A program made the position numbers and the translations under genes. A DNA stretch of 55,028 bases, taken from CAYMST01 sp964393115 (lineage in GTDB: Bacteria > Bacteroidota > Bacteroidia > Cytophagales > Cyclobacteriaceae). Positions 7,353 through 16,601 of the stretch are shown in pieces. The DNA is taken from assembly GCA_964393115.1 (NCBI GenBank), contig CAYMST010000003.1, positions 1 through 55,028 of the forward strand, in the 5' to 3' direction. Position 1 is the first letter of the stretch. Each line of letters begins with the position of its first letter. The notes beneath the pieces were generated by a model that did no database searches, was not told where the DNA came from, and worked only from the letters and a program-made list of their open reading frames with translations.

Positions 7353-9374
7353 ATGACAACACGCACCGTTCCTGTCCTCGTTCAAAACGACCCATGGTTA
7401 GAACCTTACACTGACGAAATCGCAAATCGTATCGAAAGGTACAAAAATCGACTAAGCCAAATTGAAAGTGATTTCGGTAGTTTAGAAAAATTTGCGGAAG
7501 GCCATTTTTACTTTGGTCTCAACTACGATGCTAAGAAAAAAGGATGGTGGTATCGCGAATGGGCTCCACAGGCTAAAGGATTGTTTTTGACGGGCGAGTT
7601 TAACAACTGGGATCGGTCGGCTTTAGCATTGGAAAAAAACGAATTCGGCATTTGGGAAATTTTCATTGCGGACTCCAGCGATATCGACTTCAAGCATGGT
7701 ACGCAGTTTAAAGTACACGTACAAGGCAATGACGGAGGAATGGACCGAATTCCGGCATATACGAAATACACCACACAAAACCCTGAAAACCACGAATTCA
7801 AAGCAGAAGTCTATAAGCCATCTAAAAAGTTTAAATGGACAGACGATCAGTTCAGCCCTGAGTCCTCTTACCAGAACCCATTGATTTATGAGTGTCATGT
7901 AGGCATGGGTTTAGAAAAAGAAGGGGTAGGTTCTTACAAGGAGTTTGCTGATAAGGTATTACCAAGAATAAAAAGTAACGGATACAATACGCTACAAATT
8001 ATGGCGGTCCAAGAGCACCCATACTATGGGTCTTTTGGTTATCACGTCAGTAGCTTTTTTGCTCCTTCTAGTCGCTTTGGAACACCTGACGATCTTAAAT
8101 ATTTAATCAACAAAGCCCATAATCTAGGCTTGGCCGTCATTATTGATTTGGTACATAGCCACGCCGTCAAAAATATTGCTGAAGGGCTCAACCTGTTAGA
8201 TGGATCCGATGATTTATATTTTCACTCGGGTGGAAAGGGGGATCATGGTTCATGGGACTCCAAACTTTTCAACTACGGTAAAACGGAAGTACTACGCTTC
8301 CTTCTATCCAATGTAAAGTATTGGATAGAAGAGTTTCATATTGATGGATATCGATATGACGGTGTTACCTCGATGCTTTACCTGCATCATGGTGATTTCG
8401 TTACTTTCGATCACTACGATAAGTATTTCAACGACGTAGATTGGGATGTACTCATCTACTTGCAATTGGCTAATATGCTGATCAAGCGCTTGAAGCCGCA
8501 CTCTATCGTCATCGCCGAAGATATGAGTGGTATGCCAGGACTTTGTCGACCAGTGGAAGAGGGAGGTCTGGGTTTTGATTTCAGACTAGGAATGGGCATT
8601 CCAGATTTCTGGATTAAGTATCTCAAACACAAGCGAGATGAGGATTGGGATATTTATGAGATGTGGCACACCTTAACCAATAGACGTGGGGGTGAAAGAA
8701 CCATTGCTTATGCTGAATCGCACGATCAAGCCATAGTTGGGGACAAAACCATTGCTTTTTGGCTAATGGACAAAGAGATGTATGATTTCATGCATGTAGA
8801 TCATGACAGCCTCATCATCGATCGCGGTATTGCCCTTCATAAAATGCTTCGTTTGTTTACCATGGTTCTAGGTGGTGAAGGGTACCTAAACTTTATTGGA
8901 AATGAATTCGGTCATCCTGAATGGGTGGATTTCCCACGTGAGGGGAATGACTGGAGCTATAAATATGCCAGAAGGCAATGGTCTCTTGTGGATAACAAGG
9001 AGCTCAAATACCAATATCTTAACAACTTTGATAAAGAAATGGTAAGCCTTGCTGCGGAAGCCAACTTAATGCCTTCGTACTCTGCGCAGCAGCTTAACAT
9101 GGACCATGATAATAAGGTCATCGTCTTTGAAAGAAATAACTTAATCTTCGTTTTCAACTTTAGCGGTGATCGATCTATTGCAGACTATCGTTTCAGAATT
9201 CCTAAAGGCGGGAAGTACAAAATCGTGCTTAACTCGGATGCTGAGCGCTTTGGCGGCTTTGGTCGAGTAGATGATGTAATGGCATACCCTTCGGTATGTT
9301 TGTTTGGCGAGCACTTTTTGAGCCTTTATACGCCAAGCAGGTCTTGCTTAGTTTTGAAAAACACTGATTTGTAG
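7353..9374 (+). CDS. 1,4-alpha-glucan branching enzyme, eukaryote-like GH13 type
   Basis: Introduces alpha-1,6 branches into glycogen. The 673 residues have an N-terminal CBM48 (~65-160; WYREWAPQAKGLFLTGEFNNW) and a GH13 barrel with DLVHSHA and RYDGVTSMLY motifs. The predicted nucleophile is Asp336, the acid/base Glu389 (AEDMSGMPG) and the third acid Asp458 (AESHDQ). A C-terminal beta domain follows. The motifs (DGVTSMLY, GFDFRLGMGIPD) are those of the eukaryotic GBE1/starch-branching-enzyme subfamily rather than classic bacterial GlgB, although many Bacteroidota carry this form. No glgA or glgC is nearby. Start is ATG 7353. The next gene follows after 33 bp and may be co-transcribed. Confidence 0.93.
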   Translation: MTTRTVPVLVQNDPWLEPYTDEIANRIERYKNRLSQIESDFGSLEKFAEGHFYFGLNYDAKKKGWWYREWAPQAKGLFLTGEFNNWDRSALALEKNEFGIWEIFIADSSDIDFKHGTQFKVHVQGNDGGMDRIPAYTKYTTQNPENHEFKAEVYKPSKKFKWTDDQFSPESSYQNPLIYECHVGMGLEKEGVGSYKEFADKVLPRIKSNGYNTLQIMAVQEHPYYGSFGYHVSSFFAPSSRFGTPDDLKYLINKAHNLGLAVIIDLVHSHAVKNIAEGLNLLDGSDDLYFHSGGKGDHGSWDSKLFNYGKTEVLRFLLSNVKYWIEEFHIDGYRYDGVTSMLYLHHGDFVTFDHYDKYFNDVDWDVLIYLQLANMLIKRLKPHSIVIAEDMSGMPGLCRPVEEGGLGFDFRLGMGIPDFWIKYLKHKRDEDWDIYEMWHTLTNRRGGERTIAYAESHDQAIVGDKTIAFWLMDKEMYDFMHVDHDSLIIDRGIALHKMLRLFTMVLGGEGYLNFIGNEFGHPEWVDFPREGNDWSYKYARRQWSLVDNKELKYQYLNNFDKEMVSLAAEANLMPSYSAQQLNMDHDNKVIVFERNNLIFVFNFSGDRSIADYRFRIPKGGKYKIVLNSDAERFGGFGRVDDVMAYPSVCLFGEHFLSLYTPSRSCLVLKNTDL

Positions 9375-9407
9375 TGATTTTTGCGCTTCAATTTTGAAGT
9401 GCAAATA

Positions 9408-12341
9408 ATGAAAGATTTGTTAGCTGCTTTAGCAGCCAGTTTGGAAGGTGAGTTTTATTTTGATGACACTATTCGAACGCTATATGCGACCGATGCTTCC
9501 GCTTACCGCGAGCTGCCGCTGGCGGTAGCCATACCAAAGTCAAAAGAAGACATATCCTTACTTATTTCGTTTGCCAATCAAAACAACACTTCATTAATAC
9601 CGCGAACGGCAGGAACTTCTTTGGCTGGCCAAGTAGTAGGTGACGGCATTGTCGTCGATGTCTCAAAGTTTTTTGATAAAATACTAGAGATCAACAAGGA
9701 GGAGAGTTGGGTTAGGGTACAACCTGGAGTAATACGCGATGAACTAAATCGATCTCTAAAAGACCACGGTCTCTTCTTTGGACCAGAGACCTCTACGGCC
9801 AATCGAGCCATGATAGGAGGTATGGTAGGAAATAACTCTTGTGGTTCTAACTCCGTGGTGTATGGAAGTACGCGTGATCACCTATTGGAAGTAAGCGGTT
9901 TTCTGTCGGATGGTTCATTTACGACGTTTGGCAGCCTTACAGAAGAGGAGTTTTTTGAGAAATGTAATGGTCAGCATACTAGCGGGAAGCTAGAGACTTC
10001 TATTTATGCTTCTATTCAAGAGATGCTAGCTGATGAAGCCAATCAAGAAGAAATCGCTCGTGAGTTTCCAAAGCCTAATATTCCAAGAAGAAATACCGGT
10101 TATGCCATAGATATATTGGCAAACTCGCAGCCATTCAAAAGTGAAGGTTCCCATTTTAATTTCTGCAACTTAATTGCCGGTTCTGAGGGGACTTTGGCTT
10201 TTATCACAGATATCAAACTTCATGTAGACAATCTTCCTCCCAAGCATAGAGCGCTAGTATGTATTCACTGTAATTCTATTGATGAGTCACTTCGCGCAAA
10301 TTTGATAGGTCTCAAGCATAACCCGAGTGCTTCTGAGCTTATTGATAACTTCATTTTAGAATGCACGGCTAACAACATTGCTCAGCGTCAAAACAGATTC
10401 TTCATCGAAGGAGACCCAGAGGCTATTTTAGTCGTGGAGTTATCCCGCGATGAAGAGGAACAACTTGACAGGTCTATTGAGGCGCTTATCTCAGATTTAA
10501 AGACCGAAGGAATGGGCTATGCCTATCCAGTGCTAAAGGGTGGTGATGTAGGAAAAATATGGTCACTTAGAAAAGCTGGATTAGGGCTACTTTCAAATAT
10601 TCCTGGAGATGCGAAGCCTGCTCCTGTGATTGAAGATACTGCTGTTGATGTAGAAGACCTTCCCGCTTATATCGCTGAATTCAATGAAATTCTAAAAAAG
10701 TACGACCTTCATTGCGTTCATTACGCACATGCAGGATCAGGCGAGTTGCACTTACGTCCAATTCTAAACCTCAAAACAGAAGAGGGAAATCGTCTTTTCA
10801 AGACTATTGCAGACGAGATTGCCAAGCTAGTTAAGAAATACAAAGGTTCGCTAAGCGGCGAGCATGGAGATGGTAGGCTAAGAGGGGAGTATGTTCGGTT
10901 TATGGTCGGCGAGCATAACTACGAACTCATTAAATCGGTAAAGGAAACCTGGGATCCGAAAAGAATTTTCAACCCCGGCAAAATAGTCGATACCCCTGCC
11001 ATGAACGAAAGTCTTCGTTACGTTCCCGGGCAAGAAACCCCTGAATTTGACACTTATTTTGACTTCTCTAAAGACCAGGGTTATATAAGAGCAGCTGAGT
11101 ATTGTAACGGATCTGGTGATTGTCGTAAGTCTGAGCTGACTGGTGGCACCATGTGTCCATCGTACATGGCGACGCATAACGAGAAAGACACCACTAGGGC
11201 AAGAGCAAACATCCTGCGCGAGGTACTGACCAACTCTGAAAAGCCTAACAAGTTTGATAGTGAAGAAATAAAAGATGTTCTTGATTTATGTCTTTCATGC
11301 AAGGGCTGTAAGTCAGAGTGTCCATCAAATGTAGACATGGCGAGGCTTAAAGCTGAGTTTACACAACAATACTATGACATTCACGGTGTTCCTTTTCGAT
11401 CTAAGATGATCGGAAATTTTAACAAAATGTCACAACTAGCTTCTATTGCTCCTGGCATTTACAATTTTATATTTAGCAATTCGGTCACTTCATCTTTGGC
11501 TAAACGCGTGATGGGTTTTGCGCAAAAGCGTCCTATCCCACTTATGCATAAAACGACACTTAAAAAATGGTTTCAGAGGAGCTTTACACCATCTGGTGGC
11601 CAAAAGATTGGTCGAATACATGTTTTTTGTGATGAATTCACCAACTTCAATGACGTAAACATCGGTCAGAAAGCGATCCTTCTCCTTGACAAATTGGGTT
11701 ATGAAATCATTATTCCAGAACATGTAGAAAGTGGGCGTTCCTATTTTTCAAAAGGTATGCTCAAGCAAGCTGGCGCTATTGCCAATAAAAACATTAAACT
11801 ATTAGCAAACAAGGTGTCTTCCGAATCACCTCTAGTAGGTATAGAGCCTTCTGCTATTTTATCCTTTAGAGACGAATACCCGGATATTTGCGAGGCTTCA
11901 TTAAAAGAGCCAGCGGCTAAGCTTGCTTCGAATACCTATACGATCGAAGAGTTTCTTGCCGCTGAGTTAGACAAAGGGTCTATCACCAAAGATCAATTTA
12001 CCAATGAAGAGAAAAGCATTAAGATGCATGGACACTGCCATCAAAAATCGTTATCATCTGTTGTTCCGACAAAAAAGATATTGAGTATCCCTGAGAACTA
12101 TACTGTTCAGAACATCCCATCGGGATGCTGTGGGATGGCTGGTTCTTTTGGATATGAAAAAGAGCACTATGATGTCTCGATGTCAGTAGGGGAGTTGGTA
12201 TTATTCCCGGCAGTGCGCGGCGCTAGCGCGGATACGCTAATCTCAGCAACAGGAACAAGCTGCAGACATCAAATTAAGGATGGCACAGGAAGAGAAGCAC
12301 AACATCCCGTTGAAATACTTTGGGAGGCCCTGAAAAAGTAA
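9408..12341 (+). CDS. FAD-binding and Fe-S oxidoreductase, D-lactate dehydrogenase type
   Basis: Large fused flavoprotein, 977 residues from the ATG at 9408 (the frame is open from a TTG at 9381, but MKDLLAALAASLEG is the more natural start). Domain order: PCMH-type FAD-binding domain with PRTAGTSLAGQ and NNSCGSNS motifs; FAD-oxidase C-terminal domain ending in SGEHGDGRLRGEY and FNPGKI; two ferredoxin-like Fe-S motifs (CNGSGDCRK ... MCPSYM near residue 566; CLSCKGCKSECP near 628); then CCG-type domains (HGHCHQKSL, GCCGMAGSFGYE). This is the GlcD-GlcF-in-one layout of membrane-associated D-lactate or 2-hydroxyacid dehydrogenases feeding electrons to quinone. The exact substrate cannot be read from sequence. 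A stem-loop follows at 12357-12383. Confidence 0.9.
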   Translation: MKDLLAALAASLEGEFYFDDTIRTLYATDASAYRELPLAVAIPKSKEDISLLISFANQNNTSLIPRTAGTSLAGQVVGDGIVVDVSKFFDKILEINKEESWVRVQPGVIRDELNRSLKDHGLFFGPETSTANRAMIGGMVGNNSCGSNSVVYGSTRDHLLEVSGFLSDGSFTTFGSLTEEEFFEKCNGQHTSGKLETSIYASIQEMLADEANQEEIAREFPKPNIPRRNTGYAIDILANSQPFKSEGSHFNFCNLIAGSEGTLAFITDIKLHVDNLPPKHRALVCIHCNSIDESLRANLIGLKHNPSASELIDNFILECTANNIAQRQNRFFIEGDPEAILVVELSRDEEEQLDRSIEALISDLKTEGMGYAYPVLKGGDVGKIWSLRKAGLGLLSNIPGDAKPAPVIEDTAVDVEDLPAYIAEFNEILKKYDLHCVHYAHAGSGELHLRPILNLKTEEGNRLFKTIADEIAKLVKKYKGSLSGEHGDGRLRGEYVRFMVGEHNYELIKSVKETWDPKRIFNPGKIVDTPAMNESLRYVPGQETPEFDTYFDFSKDQGYIRAAEYCNGSGDCRKSELTGGTMCPSYMATHNEKDTTRARANILREVLTNSEKPNKFDSEEIKDVLDLCLSCKGCKSECPSNVDMARLKAEFTQQYYDIHGVPFRSKMIGNFNKMSQLASIAPGIYNFIFSNSVTSSLAKRVMGFAQKRPIPLMHKTTLKKWFQRSFTPSGGQKIGRIHVFCDEFTNFNDVNIGQKAILLLDKLGYEIIIPEHVESGRSYFSKGMLKQAGAIANKNIKLLANKVSSESPLVGIEPSAILSFRDEYPDICEASLKEPAAKLASNTYTIEEFLAAELDKGSITKDQFTNEEKSIKMHGHCHQKSLSSVVPTKKILSIPENYTVQNIPSGCCGMAGSFGYEKEHYDVSMSVGELVLFPAVRGASADTLISATGTSCRHQIKDGTGREAQHPVEILWEALKK

Positions 12342-12356
12342 TTCGCCGTATGACTT

Positions 12357-12383
12357 GCACTCCTCGTAATGCATGAGGGGTGC
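12357..12383. terminator. Stem-loop between convergent genes
   Basis: GCACTCCTC and GAGGGGTGC pair over 9 bp, including one G-T pair, around a 9-base loop. It lies between the convergent stops of the D-lactate dehydrogenase-type gene and the gamma-glutamylcyclotransferase-like gene. No T run follows on either strand, so intrinsic termination is only a suggestion. Confidence 0.4.
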
Positions 12384-12387
12384 ATCT

Positions 12388-12795
12388 CTAAAAAACACCT
12401 GAGTGTATTCGCTGACTTCCAACTGTTGACCAATTGTAAATATATACCCAAGCGTTATGTTCAACACCATCATTAGTCTTAATCAACCGCCACTCACGGT
12501 TATACTCAAAAGGCGGTTTGTTAGGGGGACCATAGCCTTCATACTCATCGAGCACTTTTAGAACCGATACAATATCCATACACTGAAATATTTCACCAAA
12601 AACCTTACCCCCGCCTGTCTCTACAAATGCGGGATAGCTCCATTGATGACCGTCTATTTCTCTTTCAATAAGGTATAGGCTGCCTGTGAGCTCACCAGAA
12701 TCCAGCCAGCGCGCATTCTTGACCAAAAACCTGGACATTTCATTATCAAAGACTGGTTTCAACGTCCCGTAGACAAAGATTTTATCAGTATGCAT
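12388..12795 (-). CDS. Gamma-glutamylcyclotransferase-like protein (GGCT/AIG2 fold)
   Basis: Small protein with the GGCT-like fold. From the ATG at 12795 it has 135 residues and begins MHTDKIFVYGTLKP, which places the substrate-binding YGTL loop at the extreme N-terminus as in the family. The presumed catalytic glutamate is in LDEYEGYGPPN. The frame stays open upstream to a GTG at 12858, adding 21 residues unlike family members, so the ATG is preferred. Family members release 5-oxoproline from gamma-glutamyl compounds or have unknown substrates. The gene is divergent from the WG-repeat gene. Activity is inferred from the fold only. Confidence 0.8.
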   Translation of the reverse strand: MHTDKIFVYGTLKPVFDNEMSRFLVKNARWLDSGELTGSLYLIEREIDGHQWSYPAFVETGGGKVFGEIFQCMDIVSVLKVLDEYEGYGPPNKPPFEYNREWRLIKTNDGVEHNAWVYIYNWSTVGSQRIHSGVF

Positions 12796-12890
12796 ATTGG
12801 TATCTTGGATTATTTCCAAAGATCGCTCTATTCCTTGGTCGTTATTTATATAGGACACTTGATTTTTTTTCGCTGTGTTAAATTCGCTGT

Positions 12891-15533
12891 ATGAATATGC
12901 CTAAGGTTTTATCCACTATCTGTTTGGTGCTATTGGCTATCTCGGTGCTTAAGGCCGACCGATATACCAAGATTCTTGAATTGATCCATGATGCGGAATA
13001 CGAAAAAGCCGAGGAGCAAATTCAGAAATTATTGAGTAAACGTGATAAAGAGCCATCCGCCAAATACCTGTATAGCCAACTATTCTTTGCAGAGGGCTTT
13101 GCCCGTCGCGACTTGGATAGTGCCTATTTCTTCGTAAAAAGTGCGGTAAATGATCACAGGAGCCTTATAGGTAAGGAACTGGAATCATTTGAAAAAGGTG
13201 AAATTGATATTAATAAGATAGAATCTTTTATTCTTGAAATTGAAAAAGTAGCCTATCAGGAAGTAGTAAAAAATATCACGTTGCAAGGGTTGCTTCACTA
13301 CACAGAACACTTCAAAGCTTCTGCTTATGTCCGTCGGGCGAATGAGCAAATCGACAGTTTACGATTTCAGGCGGTTAGCGAGACCAATACCTGGGAGTCT
13401 TACCAATACTTCATGGAAGAATACCCGACCGCGCAGCAATTTGATGAGGCGCAAAAGCGTTTTGATAAATTAGTTTACGAAGATCTGGGTACCGGAGATG
13501 ATCTAAACCAACTAGAGCACTTCGTAAAAAAATACCCAACAAACCCATTTCGTGAAAAAGTGGAACACCAGATCCTCATAAAAAGTACCAAAGATGGGTC
13601 CTTAGATAGCTTTTTGCAATTTATCACGAAGTACGATAGGGGAGCCGCCCACGAGCAGGCGCTCTCCGTCCTTTTCTATCTTGATTGGGATTTTCACGAC
13701 CTTTCAAACTTCCGTCGTTACGCCTTAACAAAGAGTACTAAAGACTCACTCGGGCTGCTTATTAGACAATCGAGAGATAGTCTTTTTGCCGTTTTAGAAC
13801 GTGGAAAATATGGATTCGTAGATCTTACCGGTAACCTCATTGTGGAACCAACATACCTCAATGTTGACCCCAATTACCTATGTGGATTTTCCGCGGAAAA
13901 AACCGCCATTGTGACCATACAGGACAATACGCAACGACAGCAAAAAGTACTTTTAAACCGCCATAGTGAAATTATGATGCAAGAAGGTTTTGATCAAGCC
14001 AGCTCATTAGGTGGAGGGTTTGTTCGTGTAATGAAAAATGGGAAATATGGGGTAGTACATGAAATGGGAAATACCATTTTACCTTTCGTCTATGAGGATA
14101 TCGAGCTCATAAACAGGCAGTTTTTCAAAGTAAAAAAAGCCAACAAATTTGGTCTATTTACCATGATGGGGTTAGAAATAGCACCAATTTCCTTCGAAGA
14201 AATTACTTCAATGCATAATGTATATGCCTTTACCAAAGGTGGAAAAATTGGGCTGGTGAAAGCCAGTGAGTTTCTCGCGAACCCCGCTTCGCTAGATCAA
14301 CTAGCCCATGATTTTGAAGAGGTGGAAACCTTTGGACGTGAACTCATAGTCGTATACCATGGAGATCGGGAGGGGCTTCTATCCATCACCGACCTTAAGC
14401 CTAGAGTCCATTTGGATGATCATAGAATTAAGACTCTACCAAATGGTTGGGTAGTCGAGAGCAAACAAGAGATTCGATTCCATCTACCAGATATTGAGTA
14501 TAACACAAGTCATAATTTTGTCGGTTATGAATCCAATGAGCGATGGCTTTCAGTGAAAAGGGATTCTGTTTGGGACCTAATCGATTTCAAAACTTCAAGT
14601 GGGCTATTTGAAGGGCTAGATTCGATAAGAATTATTAGCGAGCATTTCATATATGTGAAAACGGACAGTTCGCAGTTTATTTACACCAGTATGGACTCAA
14701 TCATTTCTCTTGATCTAAAAGACCACCCAAGGCTTCTACCTACAGAAAATTGCACCATGCCACTTCTGCGTATCGATGCCAAAACCAAGTCTATTTATGA
14801 CGCATATGGGTTTAAACATTTAAGCGGGGCATATGACGATATTCGATGCGTTGGAGATTCCTTATTTGTTGTTGAAAAGAGTAATAAAAAAGGACTTAGA
14901 AAAAGTGGAAATAAACGCTTATTGGTAGAGGCATTTGAAGGCATTCAATACATGGCACCCGGAAAACTACAGGTACTTCAAAAAGGGCGGTTTAGAATAT
15001 TCTCGTTAAAAACGGGTAAGCTCTCCATCGATTTCTTTGATTCAAGAATTAGAAAATATTCTGAAAATCTTTTTATGGCTAATATCAAAGGAAAAGATTT
15101 CGTGATCAATGAACATGGGAAGAAAATAACACAACGGGGTTTTGATGAAATATACTCCTGGACAGATTCTTTAGGTCTAGTCAGAGAAAATGATCAATGG
15201 GGCTTATATGCATTAAAATGGGATGTATTTTCAATCCCTGATATTACAAGTTTTGAGACTGAGTATGAGCGAAATGATCATAAGAGAATTAAGGTAATTA
15301 CAAAAGATGGATATGGAATCGTGGATACCGAAAAAGGGGTTATTATTCCACCTAAGTACTCCGATGTGTTTAACATTGCCGGTGAGGCACATCCAATTTA
15401 TTTTGTTGAGAAGAGCATTCCGGAAGCTAAGTATTATGTGACTATGCTTACTGATGAAAATGGGAAGACATTGAGGTCTTTTGCGTACCGTGAAACCGAA
15501 TACGAACGGGTACTCTGTGAGCAACGTGATTAG
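12891..15533 (+). CDS. Secreted protein with TPR-like N-terminus and WG repeats
   Basis: 880-residue exported protein. The N-terminus has a signal peptide (VLSTICLVLLAISVLKA), then ~250 residues of helical, TPR-like sequence (ELIHDAEYEKAEEQIQKLL; NTWESYQYFMEEYPTAQQFDEAQ). WG-type beta repeats follow: KYGFVDLTGNLIVEPTY near 304, KYGVVHEMGNTILPFVYEDI near 383, KFGLFTMMGLEIAPISFEEI near 418, GKIGLVKASEF near 451, and again near 770-826 (QWGLYALKWD, GYGIVDTEKGVIIPPKYSDV). WG repeats resemble small beta-propeller or sheet units, and their ligand is unknown. The central ~300 residues carry weaker repeats. The gene stands alone and ends in a terminator. Start is ATG 12891; MNMPK also offers an ATG two codons on. 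Confidence 0.85.
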   Translation: MNMPKVLSTICLVLLAISVLKADRYTKILELIHDAEYEKAEEQIQKLLSKRDKEPSAKYLYSQLFFAEGFARRDLDSAYFFVKSAVNDHRSLIGKELESFEKGEIDINKIESFILEIEKVAYQEVVKNITLQGLLHYTEHFKASAYVRRANEQIDSLRFQAVSETNTWESYQYFMEEYPTAQQFDEAQKRFDKLVYEDLGTGDDLNQLEHFVKKYPTNPFREKVEHQILIKSTKDGSLDSFLQFITKYDRGAAHEQALSVLFYLDWDFHDLSNFRRYALTKSTKDSLGLLIRQSRDSLFAVLERGKYGFVDLTGNLIVEPTYLNVDPNYLCGFSAEKTAIVTIQDNTQRQQKVLLNRHSEIMMQEGFDQASSLGGGFVRVMKNGKYGVVHEMGNTILPFVYEDIELINRQFFKVKKANKFGLFTMMGLEIAPISFEEITSMHNVYAFTKGGKIGLVKASEFLANPASLDQLAHDFEEVETFGRELIVVYHGDREGLLSITDLKPRVHLDDHRIKTLPNGWVVESKQEIRFHLPDIEYNTSHNFVGYESNERWLSVKRDSVWDLIDFKTSSGLFEGLDSIRIISEHFIYVKTDSSQFIYTSMDSIISLDLKDHPRLLPTENCTMPLLRIDAKTKSIYDAYGFKHLSGAYDDIRCVGDSLFVVEKSNKKGLRKSGNKRLLVEAFEGIQYMAPGKLQVLQKGRFRIFSLKTGKLSIDFFDSRIRKYSENLFMANIKGKDFVINEHGKKITQRGFDEIYSWTDSLGLVRENDQWGLYALKWDVFSIPDITSFETEYERNDHKRIKVITKDGYGIVDTEKGVIIPPKYSDVFNIAGEAHPIYFVEKSIPEAKYYVTMLTDENGKTLRSFAYRETEYERVLCEQRD

Positions 15534-15565
15534 TCAAGTACCCATAAGTGTGTATGAGTACTTGA
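15534..15565 (+). terminator. Intrinsic terminator after the WG-repeat gene
   Basis: TCAAGTAC immediately after the stop codon pairs perfectly with GTACTTGA (15558-15565) around a 16-base loop. The T-rich sequence TTATTATCTTTTT follows. Confidence 0.65.
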
Positions 15566-15616
15566 TTATTATCTTTTTGAATTAAGGACCGTTTTGGTCT
15601 AATCACGGATTGTGCA

Positions 15617-16459
15617 TTAAATAATGACTTCTCCTGAAATCTTAAGTAGATGCTTTATTTCATCAGATTTATGGTATTCTCCAAGTTTTTCGAACGACAC
15701 CGTTAAGTTTCGTAAAACTCTTTTGACCAAGTCCAGATGTGAGCAGGGTTCGTAAAAAATTTTCTCAGGGGGTATTTGAATGTGTTCTAAATAGTTGTCT
15801 ATGTCCGTTTTGGTAAAGATCAACCCTTTGTTGAATACGTTTATATAAAATGGCAACTCATCAGTTTGGTACGTCAGAATAAACAGGTTGGGCAGGTTAA
15901 CGCCATATATAGGCAGGTTTAGCTTCTGTGTGATCAACATGTAAACCGCACACATCGTAATTGGACTTCCTTTCTTTGATTCCAAAACGATATTAATCAT
16001 CGAATTACCCGGTGAATGGAAGTTTTTGGTGTTGGCTCTAAACTTTACTTTATCAAACAAGTGCTTATTCACCAGTCTCACGTAGTCGATAGGAGCCAAT
16101 CCTTCCACAAACTCATTCTTAATACCCTCATAAAGCTCGTTAATTTGGGATTCCAGCTCCTCTATTTCTAGATCAGGGTATTGATATGTGGCTAATATCC
16201 ATAACCCCTTAAGTAAATCGTCTGTTTCGGTGTCTACCCATTGAGAAAAGCGTTCCTTGAGCTGCACAAACTGCATGTCGTGCACCAGATCCTCTATTCT
16301 TTTTTGGACATCCGGATTAAAATTTGTCTCCCACTCATTTTCTAAAAAAGGAATGGCATCACTACCTAACGATCGGATTTTGTCCCGAACGTGATTAAAC
16401 ACCTCATAGTCTTCATCTTCAATTAGAGACACAAGTGCCCTTATTTCTGTTTCTTTCAT
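15617..16459 (-). CDS. SirB1-like transglutaminase-fold protein
   Basis: 280 residues from the ATG at 16459 (MKETEIRALVSL); an upstream TTG would add three residues. The N-terminus has a HEAT-like helical segment (GSDAIPFLENEWETN). The central and C-terminal part matches the SirB1/transglutaminase-like family, with GSPITMCAVYMLITQKLNLPIYGVNLPNLFIL (residues ~170-200) corresponding to the family's G-x-P-I-x-(L/M) and GVN-x-PGHF motifs. The usual Gly-His of that motif is replaced by Asn-Leu, and no Cys-His-Asp triad is apparent, so catalytic activity is doubtful. The gene is convergent with the WG-repeat gene. Function is unknown. Confidence 0.75.
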   Translation of the reverse strand: MKETEIRALVSLIEDEDYEVFNHVRDKIRSLGSDAIPFLENEWETNFNPDVQKRIEDLVHDMQFVQLKERFSQWVDTETDDLLKGLWILATYQYPDLEIEELESQINELYEGIKNEFVEGLAPIDYVRLVNKHLFDKVKFRANTKNFHSPGNSMINIVLESKKGSPITMCAVYMLITQKLNLPIYGVNLPNLFILTYQTDELPFYINVFNKGLIFTKTDIDNYLEHIQIPPEKIFYEPCSHLDLVKRVLRNLTVSFEKLGEYHKSDEIKHLLKISGEVII

Positions 16460-16601
16460 ATAAGTCAAAAAAGTAAACGGTATGCAATGAGGAATATATA
16501 CCCAGTAGGAAGAACAAGATTCTTAAAGTAAGCATTAGCTACCTACATCAGGTCATATCCGAAATAAAGGTTGTGGTAGCTTGGCTGTATGTAAATATAC
16601 G

